Assembly: GCF_000281895.1 (NCBI RefSeq)
Contig: NZ_CM001558.1
Span: 5,832,556 to 5,896,555, forward strand
From: Pseudomonas fluorescens Q2-87
Lineage (GTDB): Bacteria; Pseudomonadota; Gammaproteobacteria; Pseudomonadales; Pseudomonadaceae
Reading direction: 5' to 3'
DNA: 64,000 nt
Part shown: positions 39,923-48,812 of the stretch, one piece after another
Layout: every line of letters starts with the position of its first letter
Position numbering within the stretch: position 1 is the stretch's first letter
Notes under the pieces: generated by a model
Seen by the model: only the letters and a program-made list of their open reading frames with translations
Databases searched by the model: none
Told to the model about the DNA's origin: nothing
Position numbers and translations under genes: made by a program

Positions 39923-40300
39923 ATGACCAAACTCCCCACCGCCATCAACCTGCACAAAGCCTCCAAGACCCTGACGCTCAAATACGCGCCAGACGAGGAG
40001 TACCACCTGCCCGCCGAATTCCTGCGGGTGCATTCGCCTTCCGCCGAAGTCCAGGGTCACGGCAAGCCCATCCTTCAATATGGCAAGCTCAACGTCGGCC
40101 TGAGCAAGGTTGAACCCGCCGGCCAGTACGCACTGAAATTGACCTTCGACGACGGTCATGACAGCGGACTGTTCACTTGGGATTACCTCTATCAATTGGC
40201 CGTGCGCCAGCAAGACCTGTGGAACGATTATCTCGCCGAACTCAAGGCCGCCGGAAAAACCCGCGACCCGGACCAGTCCGTCGTCAAACTGATGCTCTAA
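39923..40300 (+). CDS. DUF971 / GBBH-like N-terminal domain protein
   Basis: A 125-residue protein consisting only of the DUF971 domain, the fold found at the N-terminus of gamma-butyrobetaine hydroxylase. Conserved parts are LTLKYAPDEEYHLPAEFLRVHSP and GQYALKLTFDDGHDSGLFTWDYL. The domain can bind metal in other proteins, but its role as a stand-alone protein is not established. It sits between hslVU and the PHA cluster, as I recall it does in other pseudomonads, with no evident functional link. Confidence 0.85.
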   Translation: MTKLPTAINLHKASKTLTLKYAPDEEYHLPAEFLRVHSPSAEVQGHGKPILQYGKLNVGLSKVEPAGQYALKLTFDDGHDSGLFTWDYLYQLAVRQQDLWNDYLAELKAAGKTRDPDQSVVKLML

Positions 40301-40417
40301 CTCAAGGGCTGGCGCTTTAGGGCGAATTTTCTAGACTCATCTGCTTGAATGCCCGCGCAGCAACGTCAATGACTGGCCTGCTTGCGAAATAAATCAAACT
40401 CGGGTAACCAATGGAGC

Positions 40418-40433
40418 TGGCAAGGTCCCTGCA
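40418..40433 (+). promoter_or_regulatory. Candidate sigma54 (-24/-12) promoter of phaC1
   Basis: TGGCAAGGTCCCTGCA matches TGGCA-N-N5-[CT]TGCA, with GG and GC exactly ten bases apart. It lies about 144 bases before the phaC1 start. A sigma54-type promoter has been proposed for phaC1 of P. aeruginosa. Confidence 0.6.
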
Positions 40434-40576
40434 AAGGAACCGGCGAGTTCTGGCACACGTTTCCTCATTGGCCCTCGATGCGGAATTAATGGTCACCCGA
40501 GCAGCGTATCCGGTATTGGCTGTGGGCTTTACGGCACGGTCCGGGTACTCGTCTGAAGGACAATGGAGCGTCGTAG

Positions 40577-42256
40577 ATGAGCAACAAGAACAACGATGAC
40601 CTGAAGTACCAGGCCTCGGAAAACACCTTGGGGTTGAATCCTGTCGTCGGCTTGCGCAGGAAAGACCTGCTGGCTTCAGCCCGTATGGTGCTGACCCAGG
40701 CCATCAAGCAACCGCTGCACAGCGTCAAGCACGTCACCCATTTCGGCATCGAACTCAAGAACGTGCTGTTTGGCAGATCCGAGCTGCAACCGGCCAGCGA
40801 TGACCGCCGCTTCGCCGACCCGGCGTGGAGCCAGAACCCACTCTACAAGCGCTACCTGCAAACCTACCTGGCGTGGCGCAAGGAGCTGCATGCCTGGATC
40901 GATGACAGCAGCCTTTCGCCCCAGGACATCAGCCGCGGGCACTTCGTGATCAACCTGATGACCGAAGCCATGGCCCCGACGAACTCGGCGGCCAACCCGG
41001 CAGCGGTCAAGCGCTTCTTCGAAACCGGCGGCAAAAGCCTACTGGACGGCCTGTCTCACTTGGCCAAGGACCTGGTGCACAACGGCGGGATGCCGAGCCA
41101 GGTCAACATGGGCGCATTCGAAGTCGGCAAGAGCCTGGGCGTGACCGAAGGCGCCGTGGTGTTTCGCAACGATGTGCTGGAGCTGATCCAGTATCGGCCC
41201 ATCACCGAACAGGTCCACGAGCGGCCGTTGCTGGTGGTGCCGCCACAGATCAACAAGTTCTACGTGTTCGACCTGAGCCCCGACAAGAGCCTGGCGCGCT
41301 TCTGCCTGCGCAGCAACGTGCAGACGTTCATCGTCAGTTGGCGCAACCCCACCAAGGAACAGCGCGAATGGGGCCTGTCGACCTACATCGAGGCGCTCAA
41401 GGAAGCGGTGGACGTGGTCACCGCCATCACGGGCAGCAAGGACGTGAACATGCTCGGCGCCTGCTCGGGTGGCATCACCTGCACTGCGCTGCTGGGCCAC
41501 TACGCCGCCCTCGGCGAAAAAAAGGTCAATGCCCTGACCTTGCTGGTGAGCGTACTCGATACCACCTTGGATACCGACGTGGCGCTGTTCGTCGATGAGC
41601 AGACCCTGGAAGCGGCCAAGCGCCATTCCTACCAGGCCGGCGTGCTCGAAGGCCGGGACATGGCCAAGGTCTTCGCCTGGATGCGCCCCAACGACCTGAT
41701 CTGGAACTACTGGGTCAATAATTACCTGCTGGGTAACGAGCCGCCGGTGTTCGACATCCTGTTCTGGAACAACGACACCACAAGGCTGCCGGCGGCGTTC
41801 CACGGCGACCTCATCGAAATGTTCAAGAACAACCCATTGATCCGGCCCAATGCACTGGAAGTGTGCGGCACGCCGATCGACCTCAAGCAGGTCACCGCCG
41901 ATATCTTTTCCCTGGCCGGTACCAACGACCACATCACTCCATGGAAGTCCTGCTACAAGTCGGCGCAGCTGTTCGGCGGAAAAGTGGAGTTCGTGCTGTC
42001 GAGCAGCGGTCACATCCAGAGCATCCTCAACCCGCCGGGCAACCCCAAGTCACGCTATATGACCAGCGATGACATGCCGGCCAAGGCCGAGGACTGGCAG
42101 GAAAACTCCACCAAGCACACCGATTCATGGTGGCTGCACTGGCAGGCCTGGCAAGCCGAGCGCTCGGGCAAACTCAAGAAAGCCCCTACGGTATTGGGCA
42201 ACAAGGCGTATCCGGCGGGTGAAGCGGCGCCGGGCACTTATGTGCATGAGCGGTAA
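40577..42256 (+). CDS. phaC1: Class II poly(3-hydroxyalkanoate) synthase PhaC1
   Basis: A 559-residue polymerase that joins medium-chain 3-hydroxyacyl-CoA units into PHA at the granule surface. The lipase-like box GACSGG holds the nucleophile Cys296. The conserved N-terminal region includes RRFADPAWSQNPLYKRYLQTYL, with PPQINKFYVFDLSPDKS further on. The catalytic Asp and His lie in GTNDHITPW and SSGHIQSILNPPGN. It is the first gene of phaC1-Z-C2-D. The 275 bases before it hold the -24/-12 site and no other gene. Confidence 0.97.
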   Translation: MSNKNNDDLKYQASENTLGLNPVVGLRRKDLLASARMVLTQAIKQPLHSVKHVTHFGIELKNVLFGRSELQPASDDRRFADPAWSQNPLYKRYLQTYLAWRKELHAWIDDSSLSPQDISRGHFVINLMTEAMAPTNSAANPAAVKRFFETGGKSLLDGLSHLAKDLVHNGGMPSQVNMGAFEVGKSLGVTEGAVVFRNDVLELIQYRPITEQVHERPLLVVPPQINKFYVFDLSPDKSLARFCLRSNVQTFIVSWRNPTKEQREWGLSTYIEALKEAVDVVTAITGSKDVNMLGACSGGITCTALLGHYAALGEKKVNALTLLVSVLDTTLDTDVALFVDEQTLEAAKRHSYQAGVLEGRDMAKVFAWMRPNDLIWNYWVNNYLLGNEPPVFDILFWNNDTTRLPAAFHGDLIEMFKNNPLIRPNALEVCGTPIDLKQVTADIFSLAGTNDHITPWKSCYKSAQLFGGKVEFVLSSSGHIQSILNPPGNPKSRYMTSDDMPAKAEDWQENSTKHTDSWWLHWQAWQAERSGKLKKAPTVLGNKAYPAGEAAPGTYVHER

Positions 42257-42275
42257 CGGATGCAACTCGTCTGCT

Positions 42276-42434
42276 GCGGGGATGGGCTTGCTCACGAATA
42301 CATCCCGCCAGCCGACATTTATTTTTGAATGCAAGGCCGTCTTCGCGAGCAAGCCCGCTCCCACATTGGTTTTGCTGCGAACATGTGTTTGGAGTTCGCA
42401 ACCGATCAAGTGTGGGAGCGGGCTTGCTCGCGAA
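42276..42434. repeat. REP cluster (class A, three elements)
   Basis: One degenerate element (42276-42298), one inverted element ending at 42365 and one direct element (42411-42434) fill the phaC1-phaZ gap. Confidence 0.85.
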
Positions 42435-42494
42435 GGTCGCGACTCGGTCCGACAGACCGAACACACCCGAGACATGACCCACAGGGCTTGAAGC

Positions 42495-43352
42495 ATGCCG
42501 CAACCGTACATTTTTCGTACCGTCGATCTGGATGGCCAGACCTTGCGCACCGCGGTACGTCCCGGCAAGCCTCACTTGACGCCCCTGCTGATTTTCAACG
42601 GCATCGGCGCCAACCTGGAACTGGTCTTCCCGTTCATCCAGGCGCTGGATCCGGACCTGGAAGTCATCGCCTTCGATGTGCCCGGTGTCGGCGGTTCATC
42701 GACGCCCAACCGGCCGTATCGTTTTCCCGGCCTGGCGAAACTCACCGCGCGGATGCTCGATTACCTCGACTACGGGCAGGTCAATGTCATCGGCGTGTCC
42801 TGGGGCGGCGCGCTGGCCCAGCAGTTCGCCTACGACTATCCGGAGCGCTGCAAGAAGCTGGTGCTGGCCGCCACTGCCGCCGGCGCGGTGATGGTGCCGG
42901 GCAAGCCGAAAGTGTTGTGGATGATGGCCAGCCCCCGGCGCTACGTCCAGCCGTCCCACGTGATGCGCATCGCCCCGCTGATCTATGGCGGCTCGTTCCG
43001 TCGCGATCCAAGCCTGGCGGCCAGCCATGCGGCCAAGGTTCGTTCGGCGGGCAAGCTCGGTTACTACTGGCAGTTGTTCGCCGGCCTGGGCTGGACCAGC
43101 ATCCATTGGCTGCACAAGATCCACCAGCCGACCCTGGTGCTGGCTGGCGACGACGACCCGCTGATCCCGCTGATCAACATGCGCATGCTGGCCTGGCGCA
43201 TCCCCAATGCCCAACTGCACATCATCGATGACGGCCATTTGTTCCTGATCACTCGGGCCGAGGCCGTGGCACCGATCATCATGAAATTCCTCGAGGAAGA
43301 ACGTCAGCGCGCCGTGATGCACCCGCATCCTTCGCCGCTGGGTGGCGGCTGA
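42495..43352 (+). CDS. phaZ: Intracellular PHA depolymerase PhaZ
   Basis: A 285-residue alpha/beta hydrolase that releases 3-hydroxy acids from stored PHA. The nucleophile Ser102 is in the box VSWGG. The catalytic Asp is in LAGDDDPLIP and the His in DDGHLF. FNGIGANLELVFPF near residue 34 is the oxyanion region. The placement between two synthases is the standard Pseudomonas arrangement and supports intracellular mobilisation of the polymer. Confidence 0.96.
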   Translation: MPQPYIFRTVDLDGQTLRTAVRPGKPHLTPLLIFNGIGANLELVFPFIQALDPDLEVIAFDVPGVGGSSTPNRPYRFPGLAKLTARMLDYLDYGQVNVIGVSWGGALAQQFAYDYPERCKKLVLAATAAGAVMVPGKPKVLWMMASPRRYVQPSHVMRIAPLIYGGSFRRDPSLAASHAAKVRSAGKLGYYWQLFAGLGWTSIHWLHKIHQPTLVLAGDDDPLIPLINMRMLAWRIPNAQLHIIDDGHLFLITRAEAVAPIIMKFLEEERQRAVMHPHPSPLGGG

Positions 43353-43464
43353 CACCGCCCGTTAGCGCCTGGCAGGACGCCGGATCGCGCAGCGACCCGA
43401 AACAGCGACTATGTTGTCTGGTTCGGTGTGTTTGTTTTTAGCCTGATGACGAAGGAGTTGACTC

Positions 43465-45147
43465 ATGCGCGACAAACCGGCGAAGGGTTCCATTTCCGCC
43501 CCTGCCAGCTTCATCAATGTCCAGAGTGCGGTTACCGGCCTGCGTGGGAGAGACTTGCTGTCGACGCTGCACAGTGTGGTCGCACAGGGTTTGCGCAACC
43601 CGGTGCACAGTGCCCGGCACGCGTTGAAGCTGGGCGGACAGCTGGGCCGGGTGCTGCTGGGCGAAACCCTGCACCCCACCAACCCCAACGACCAGCGATT
43701 CGCCGATCCCACCTGGCAGCTCAACCCGTTCTACCGGCGCAGCCTGCAAGCGTACCTGAGCTGGCAGAAGCAGGTCAGGAGCTGGATCGACGAAAGCACC
43801 CTGAGCGAGGACGATCGAGCCCGCGCCCACTTCGTCTTCGCCCTGCTCAACGATGCCGTATCGCCCTCCAATACCTTGCTCAACCCGCTGGCCGTCAAGG
43901 AGCTGTTCAACTCCGGCGGCACCAGCCTGATTCGCGGCATCAGCCACCTGGTAGATGACCTGCTGCACAACGATGGACTGCCGCGGCAGATCACCCCCCA
44001 CGCTTTTGAAGTCGGCAAGACCCTGGCGACCACACCTGGTGCCGTGGTGTTTCGCAACGAATTGCTCGAGCTGATCCAATACCGGCCCATGAGCGAAAAG
44101 CAGTACGCCAAGCCACTGCTGATCGTGCCGCCGCAGATCAACAAGTTCTATATCTTCGACCTGAGCCCCTCCAACAGCTTCGTCCAGTACGCCCTGAAAA
44201 ACGGCCTGCAGGTTTTCATCATCAGCTGGCGCAACCCTGACGTACGCCACCGTGAATGGGGCTTGTCCAGCTACGTCGAGGCCACGGAAGAAGCCATGAA
44301 CGTCTGCCGGGCGATCACCGGCGCCCGGGAAGTCAACCTGATGGGCGCTTGTGCCGGCGGCATGACCATCGCCGCCCTGCAAGGCCATCTTCAAGCCAAG
44401 CGCCAGTTGCGCCGGGTCGCCAGCGCCACCTACCTGGTGAGCCTGCTGGACTGCCAGATCGACAGCCCGGCGACGCTGTTCATCGACGAACAGACCCTGG
44501 AAGCGGCCAAGCGCCGCTCCTATCAAAAAGGGGTCCTCGATGGTCGCGACATGGCTCGGGTATTCGCCTGGATGCGCCCCAACGATCTGATCTGGACTTA
44601 CTTCATCAACAACTACCTGCTGGGCAAGGAGCCGCCGGCCTTCGACATCCTTTACTGGAACAACGACTGCACCCGGCTTCCAGCCGCCTATCACGGCGAC
44701 CTGCTGGACTTCTTCAAGCACAACCCGCTGACCCATCCTGGCGGCCTGGAAGTGTGCGGCACGCCAATCGACCTGCAGAAAGTGACCGTGGACAGCTTCA
44801 GCGTGGGCGGCATCAATGACCACATCACGCCGTGGGACGCGGTGTATCGCTCGACCCTGCTGCTGGGCGGCGAAAAACGCTTCGTGCTGTCCAACAGCGG
44901 TCATGTGCAGAGCATCCTCAACCCGCCGGGCAACCCCAAGGCCAACTTCATCGAAAGCCCCAAGCTAAGCAGCGACCCGCGCGCCTGGTACTACGACGCC
45001 AAGCACACCGAGGGCAGTTGGTGGACCCAATGGCTGGAGTGGATCCAGGCACGCTCTGGCGCCCAGCACGAAACGCTGATGACCCTGGGCAATGCGAATT
45101 ACCCGCCCCTGGAAGCCGCTCCCGGAACCTATGTTCGCGTGCGCTGA
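43465..45147 (+). CDS. phaC2: Class II poly(3-hydroxyalkanoate) synthase PhaC2
   Basis: A 560-residue paralogue of PhaC1 with the same length and motifs. The nucleophile is Cys296 in GACAGG. The catalytic Asp is in GGINDHITPW and the His in SNSGHVQSILNPPGN. The central block PPQINKFYIFDLSPSNSF is nearly identical in both enzymes, whereas the N-termini diverge (INVQSAVTGLRGRDLL). Substrate preference may differ, but nothing in the sequence shows how. Confidence 0.97.
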   Translation: MRDKPAKGSISAPASFINVQSAVTGLRGRDLLSTLHSVVAQGLRNPVHSARHALKLGGQLGRVLLGETLHPTNPNDQRFADPTWQLNPFYRRSLQAYLSWQKQVRSWIDESTLSEDDRARAHFVFALLNDAVSPSNTLLNPLAVKELFNSGGTSLIRGISHLVDDLLHNDGLPRQITPHAFEVGKTLATTPGAVVFRNELLELIQYRPMSEKQYAKPLLIVPPQINKFYIFDLSPSNSFVQYALKNGLQVFIISWRNPDVRHREWGLSSYVEATEEAMNVCRAITGAREVNLMGACAGGMTIAALQGHLQAKRQLRRVASATYLVSLLDCQIDSPATLFIDEQTLEAAKRRSYQKGVLDGRDMARVFAWMRPNDLIWTYFINNYLLGKEPPAFDILYWNNDCTRLPAAYHGDLLDFFKHNPLTHPGGLEVCGTPIDLQKVTVDSFSVGGINDHITPWDAVYRSTLLLGGEKRFVLSNSGHVQSILNPPGNPKANFIESPKLSSDPRAWYYDAKHTEGSWWTQWLEWIQARSGAQHETLMTLGNANYPPLEAAPGTYVRVR

Positions 45148-45207
45148 ACACCTCATTCCACGGTCAGGCTGTTGGCCGTGGCACGACTCGATCATTAAGA
45201 AGACCGG

Positions 45208-45828
45208 ATGAAAACCCGCGACCGCATCCTTGTATGTGCCCTGCAGTTGTTCAATGAAAAGGGCGAACCGAACGTTTCCACCCTGGAAGTTGCCAATGAA
45301 ATGGGGATCAGCCCTGGCAACCTCTATTACCACTTTCACGGCAAGGAGCCGCTGGTCCTCGGCCTGTTCGAGCGTTTCCAGGCCGAACTGGCACCGCTGC
45401 TGGACCCTCCCGCAAACGTGCAGTTGGCGCCGGAAGACTACTGGCTGTTCCTGCACCTGATCGTCGAACGCCTGGCCCAATACCGGTTCCTGTTCCAGGA
45501 CCTGTCGAACCTGGCCGGGCGCCTGCCGAAGCTGGCCAAGGGCATCCGCCAATTGCTCAATGCCCTGAAACGAACCCTCGCTTCACTGCTGGCGCAGCTC
45601 AAGGCCCAGGGCATGCTGGTCAGCGACACCCAGGCGCTGGGGCAGTTGGTGGAGCAGATCACCCTGACGTTGCTGTTCTCGCTGGACTATCAACGGATCC
45701 TCGGTCGCGAAGGCGAGGTTCGGCTGGTGGTCTATCAGGTCATGATGCTGGTGGCCCCGCATTTGCCGCCCGCGACCAAGGTGGCGACCGAGCAGTTGGC
45801 GTTGCGGTATCTGGAAGAACACGAATAA
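45208..45828 (+). CDS. phaD: TetR-family regulator PhaD
   Basis: A 206-residue TetR-type protein. The N-terminal helix-turn-helix is RILVCALQLFNEKGEPNVSTLEVANEMGISPGNLYYHFHGKEPLV read in parts: the recognition helix is GNLYYHF near 38-44. The C-terminal ligand-binding part (about 60-200) belongs to a TetR C-terminal family of its own. PhaD of P. putida activates phaC1 and phaI in response to an acyl-CoA intermediate; that role is inferred here from position and similarity. It is convergent with phaF. Confidence 0.93.
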   Translation: MKTRDRILVCALQLFNEKGEPNVSTLEVANEMGISPGNLYYHFHGKEPLVLGLFERFQAELAPLLDPPANVQLAPEDYWLFLHLIVERLAQYRFLFQDLSNLAGRLPKLAKGIRQLLNALKRTLASLLAQLKAQGMLVSDTQALGQLVEQITLTLLFSLDYQRILGREGEVRLVVYQVMMLVAPHLPPATKVATEQLALRYLEEHE

Positions 45829-45833
45829 CGACC

Positions 45834-45923
45834 TGTGGGAGCGGGCTTGCTCGCGAATGCGGTGGGTCAGTCAATATCACTATTGAATGACCCACCGCAT
45901 TCGCGAGCAAGCCCGCTCCCACA
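45834..45923. repeat. REP pair (class A, inverted)
   Basis: Facing TGTGGGAGCGGGCTTGCTCG elements lie between phaD and the phaD/phaF terminator. Confidence 0.9.
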
Positions 45924-45955
45924 TGGATATGTGACGCCTTGAGATATCCCTCAAA

Positions 45956-45990
45956 CAAAAACGCCTGACCTTCACAGGCCGGGCGTTTTT
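45956..45990. terminator. Bidirectional terminator between phaD and phaF
   Basis: AAAAACGCC...GGCGTTTTT forms a hairpin with A- and T-tracts, 15 bases from the phaF stop. Confidence 0.85.
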
Positions 45991-46005
45991 GCGTGTCCTG
46001 CTGTA

Positions 46006-46911
46006 TCAGGACTGGGTGCTTGGCGTCGATGGAGCCGGCGCGATAGTCGGGGTGGCCACTGGGGTCGGAGCCGAGGCGGAGTTCGCTGTGCTCGTCGGAG
46101 TAGCCGGTTTGGCGGCCGCGGTCGGCGCCTTGGGGGCGGCAGTTTTCGGTGCGGCCGCTTTTTTCACGGCAGGCTTTTTCGCTGCGGCGGGTTTGGCCGC
46201 TGCCTTTGCCGCAGGTTTGGCGGCGGGCTTAGCGGCGGGTTTAGCAGCCGGTTTGGCCGCTGCGGTTTTAGCAGCGGGTTTGGCGGCAGGCTTGGCTGCT
46301 GCTTTGACCGCTGGCTTGGCCGCTACCGGTTTGGCTGCTGCCTTGGCTGCAGGCTTGGCCGCTGCGGTTTTAGCCGCTGGCTTGGCCGCCGCTTTTGCCG
46401 CGGGCTTGGCGACGGTTTTTGCCGCAGCCTTGACCAATGGCTTGGCCGCCTTGGTGGCCGGTTTAGCCGCTGCAGTCTTGCTGGCCACCGGTGCGACTTT
46501 CGCCCCGGTAAGCTTTTCGATTTGCTTGGTCAGGGTATCGACCTTGCTGTGCAGCGCCTTCACTTCGTTACGGCTCGGCACGCCCAGGCGAGAGATCGCA
46601 CTGTTCAGGCGCTTGTCGAAAGCCCCTTCCAGTTCACTCCACTTGACCAATGCCTGATCCTTCACACCGCCGATTCGCGACTTGGCGGACTCGGCAGAGC
46701 CCTTGGCGGCATCGACTTGTTTGCCAACTGCTGTCTTGGTGAGTTTTTCGGCTTTTTCGCCGTCCTTTACCAGGGACTCGAAGAGCTTGTTGCCGTCAGT
46801 GTCGATCTTCGAGTACACGCCTAAACCGGCAAGCCAGATTTTGCGGGAATATTTTTCAATCTTCCCGGCCCACGAGCTGCCTTCTTTTTCGGTGATTTTT
46901 TTACCAGCCAT
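46006..46911 (-). CDS. phaF: PHA granule phasin and nucleoid-binding protein PhaF
   Basis: A 301-residue protein with two halves. The N-terminal phasin (about 1-140, KIEKYSRKIWLAGLGVYSK) coats PHA granules and ends in a short leucine-zipper-like segment (VKALHSKVDTLTKQIEKL). The C-terminal half is a histone H1-like tail of AAKPA/AKTAA repeats that binds DNA and helps share granules between daughter cells in P. putida. The ATG at 46911 was chosen; a start at 46941 would add ten residues. It lies 10 bases after phaI, with which it forms one transcript. Confidence 0.95.
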   Translation of the reverse strand: MAGKKITEKEGSSWAGKIEKYSRKIWLAGLGVYSKIDTDGNKLFESLVKDGEKAEKLTKTAVGKQVDAAKGSAESAKSRIGGVKDQALVKWSELEGAFDKRLNSAISRLGVPSRNEVKALHSKVDTLTKQIEKLTGAKVAPVASKTAAAKPATKAAKPLVKAAAKTVAKPAAKAAAKPAAKTAAAKPAAKAAAKPVAAKPAVKAAAKPAAKPAAKTAAAKPAAKPAAKPAAKPAAKAAAKPAAAKKPAVKKAAAPKTAAPKAPTAAAKPATPTSTANSASAPTPVATPTIAPAPSTPSTQS

Positions 46912-46921
46912 CCCGTTCTCC

Positions 46922-47344
46922 TTAATGTTTACGCGCGACACGTTCGAGCAATGCTGTCAGCTCATCGAGCTTAGCAGAGAGTGTCTCAACGTCATGTTTA
47001 GACGGAATGCCGATACGATTCAAGGCACTTGCAACACGGGCATCAAATACTTTCTCGACCTTATCGAGTTGTACTTCAACCCGAGCCTTGAAAGTACTGA
47101 CATCGGTCTTGGCTTCAATCAATTCGCTGTTGGCCGCTTCAAGTTTTCCGGCAATCTTCTTTTTACCTTTGGTTTCAACAACTTCGCCGGCTTTTACCAA
47201 CTCCTGGAAATACCCGCTGCCTTCCTGGCCGACCTTGGTGTAGGCGCCCAGGCCAGCCAGCCAGATCTTGCGCGCGTACGTTTTCACGTCGCCCAGCGTG
47301 GAAGATTCAACGTCGGTTTTTTTCTTCAGAATAACTTTGGCCAT
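46922..47344 (-). CDS. phaI: PHA granule phasin PhaI
   Basis: A 140-residue phasin similar to the N-terminal half of PhaF (DVKTYARKIWLAGLGAYTKVG), without the DNA-binding tail. It coats granules and controls their size and number. The predicted coiled coil spans about 60-110. The C-terminus has the same short heptad stretch as PhaF (VETLSAKLDELTALLERV). The ATG at 47344 matches the family; longer readings are not supported. Confidence 0.95.
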   Translation of the reverse strand: MAKVILKKKTDVESSTLGDVKTYARKIWLAGLGAYTKVGQEGSGYFQELVKAGEVVETKGKKKIAGKLEAANSELIEAKTDVSTFKARVEVQLDKVEKVFDARVASALNRIGIPSKHDVETLSAKLDELTALLERVARKH

Positions 47345-47413
47345 GGTGCACCTCACTGGAAGACAGGTTTGAGGAACTGCCCGCACATGGACGGGCTCAG
47401 GCACAAAGTAGTG

Positions 47414-47441
47414 ACAATAATTAGAAAGGGCACCCTAACAA
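47414..47441 (-). promoter_or_regulatory. Candidate promoter of phaIF
   Basis: TTGTTA (47441-47436) and TATTGT (47419-47414) are separated by 16 bases on the minus strand, about 70 bases before phaI. The match is moderate. A PhaD site is expected here but was not recognised. Confidence 0.35.
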
Positions 47442-47472
47442 CTGATACACATCCTGAGGGTGACAGACTTCA

Positions 47473-47562
47473 TGTGGGAGCGGGCTTGCTCGCGAATGCG
47501 GTGGACCACTCACTATTGATGTCGACGGATCCACCGCTTTCGCGAGCAAGCTCGCTCCCACA
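47473..47562. repeat. REP pair (class A, inverted)
   Basis: Facing class A elements lie upstream of the phaI promoter; the second is slightly changed (CAAGCTCGCTCCCACA). Confidence 0.88.
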
Positions 47563-47610
47563 GAGGTTGGTGGTGAACTTTAATTCTGCATTCGCCGCCC
47601 TTCCGATAAA

Positions 47611-47886
47611 TCAGGCCAACGCTTTATCCAGCGCCTTCTCGATTTCCGCCTTGATCGTGCCGCTCATGGCTGACATCAACAGGCCCAGTTCCACATCGAC
47701 GCGGATCGAGTCTTCGCCCACGTGCACTTCGCCCTTGACCCCGGAACGCTTGAGTTTCAAGGTGTCGCCCGCCCACTGCGGCTCCAGGCCATAGCTGTCG
47801 GACAGCTTCTGTGCCAGCTTGTCGGCTTTCTCTCGTGCCACTTCCTTGCCCAGGCCATGGGCACGTTCAACCGTTATACGGGCCAT
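47611..47886 (-). CDS. Polyhydroxyalkanoic acid system family protein
   Basis: A 91-residue protein of the small PHA_gran_rgn family found near PHA clusters. It reads MARITVERAHGLGKEVAREK at the N-terminus, then a beta-rich part (LKLKRSGVKGEVHVGEDSIRVDVELG) and a helical C-terminus. The name comes from genomic association; biochemical function is not known to me. It is transcribed with the same polarity as phaIF but separated from them by a REP pair, and it diverges from ubiE. Confidence 0.85.
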   Translation of the reverse strand: MARITVERAHGLGKEVAREKADKLAQKLSDSYGLEPQWAGDTLKLKRSGVKGEVHVGEDSIRVDVELGLLMSAMSGTIKAEIEKALDKALA

Positions 47887-48041
47887 CGGGTGACTCCTGT
47901 TTGATCGGGACTTGCCGGTACGTTTCGGACACTGGCTGCGTCAAAACGTCCCGGCGGTAGCCCATCTTACCTTCAGCCTTGCCAAGACAAAGCCCTCTAC
48001 CGGGATTAGAATGTCCCGCATTCTTTTTTGGTGACCGCGAT

Positions 48042-48812
48042 ATGACTGATCAGCGCAAAGGCAGCGATGCCGAACCCACCACTCACTTCGGCTTCAAGAA
48101 CGTGCCGGAAAGCCAGAAGGCGGAAAAAGTCGCTGAGGTTTTCCACTCGGTAGCCGCCAAGTATGACCTGATGAACGACCTGCTCTCCGGTGGCATGCAC
48201 CGCCTGTGGAAGCGTTTCGCGATCGAACTGTCAGGCGTGCGCAGCGGCAATCGCGTACTGGACATCGCTGGCGGCACGGGCGACTTGACCAAGAAGTTCT
48301 CCCACATCGTCGGGCCGACCGGCCAGGTGGTGCTCGCCGATATCAACGAATCCATGCTCAAGGTCGGTCGCGATCGCCTGCTGGATCTCGGTGTGGCCGG
48401 CAACGTCGAGTTCGTCCAGGCCGACGCTGAAAAACTGCCGTTCCCCGATAACCACTTCGACTGCGTGACCATCGCCTTCGGCCTGCGCAACGTCACCCAC
48501 AAGGAAGACGCCCTGCGCTCGATGCTGCGGGTGCTCAAGCCCGGTGGCCGCCTGCTGGTGCTGGAGTTCTCCAAGCCGACCAACGCGCTGATGTCCAAGG
48601 CCTACGACGCCTACTCGTTCGCCTTCATGCCGCTGATGGGCAAGCTGATCACCAACGACTCGGAAAGCTATCGCTACCTGGCCGAATCGATCCGCATGCA
48701 CCCGAACCAGGAGACGCTGAAGTCGATGATGGTCGACGCCGGTTTCGACCGGGTGACCTACCACAACATGACCGCAGGCATCGTCGCCCTGCACCGCGGC
48801 ATCAAGCCCTGA
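48042..48812 (+). CDS. ubiE: Ubiquinone/menaquinone C-methyltransferase UbiE
   Basis: A 256-residue SAM-dependent methyltransferase that adds the C-methyl group in ubiquinone synthesis. SAM motif I is [12 protein letters not shown] near 72-83. The family signatures [18 protein letters not shown] and [19 protein letters not shown] are present, and the C-terminus ends [15 protein letters not shown]. The ATG at 48042 was chosen; an earlier in-frame start at 47979 lies in the divergent promoter region. The stop overlaps the ubiJ start (TGATG). Confidence 0.97.
   Translation: MTDQRKGSDAEPTTHFGFKNVPESQKAEKVAEVFHSVAAKYDLMNDLLSGGMHRLWKRFAIELSGVRSGNRVLDIAGGTGDLTKKFSHIVGPTGQVVLADINESMLKVGRDRLLDLGVAGNVEFVQADAEKLPFPDNHFDCVTIAFGLRNVTHKEDALRSMLRVLKPGGRLLVLEFSKPTNALMSKAYDAYSFAFMPLMGKLITNDSESYRYLAESIRMHPNQETLKSMMVDAGFDRVTYHNMTAGIVALHRGIKP

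Noticed and set aside
40453-40470. TGGCAC at 40454 as the sigma54 site of phaC1
   Set aside because: The bases ten positions after GG are not GC; the site at 40418 fits much better.
40411-40599. Small open frame ahead of phaC1
   Set aside because: It covers the sigma54 site and overlaps the phaC1 start in another frame; no ribosome site is convincing.
42329-43231. 300-codon frame overlapping phaZ
   Set aside because: Out-of-frame shadow of phaZ that begins inside a REP element.
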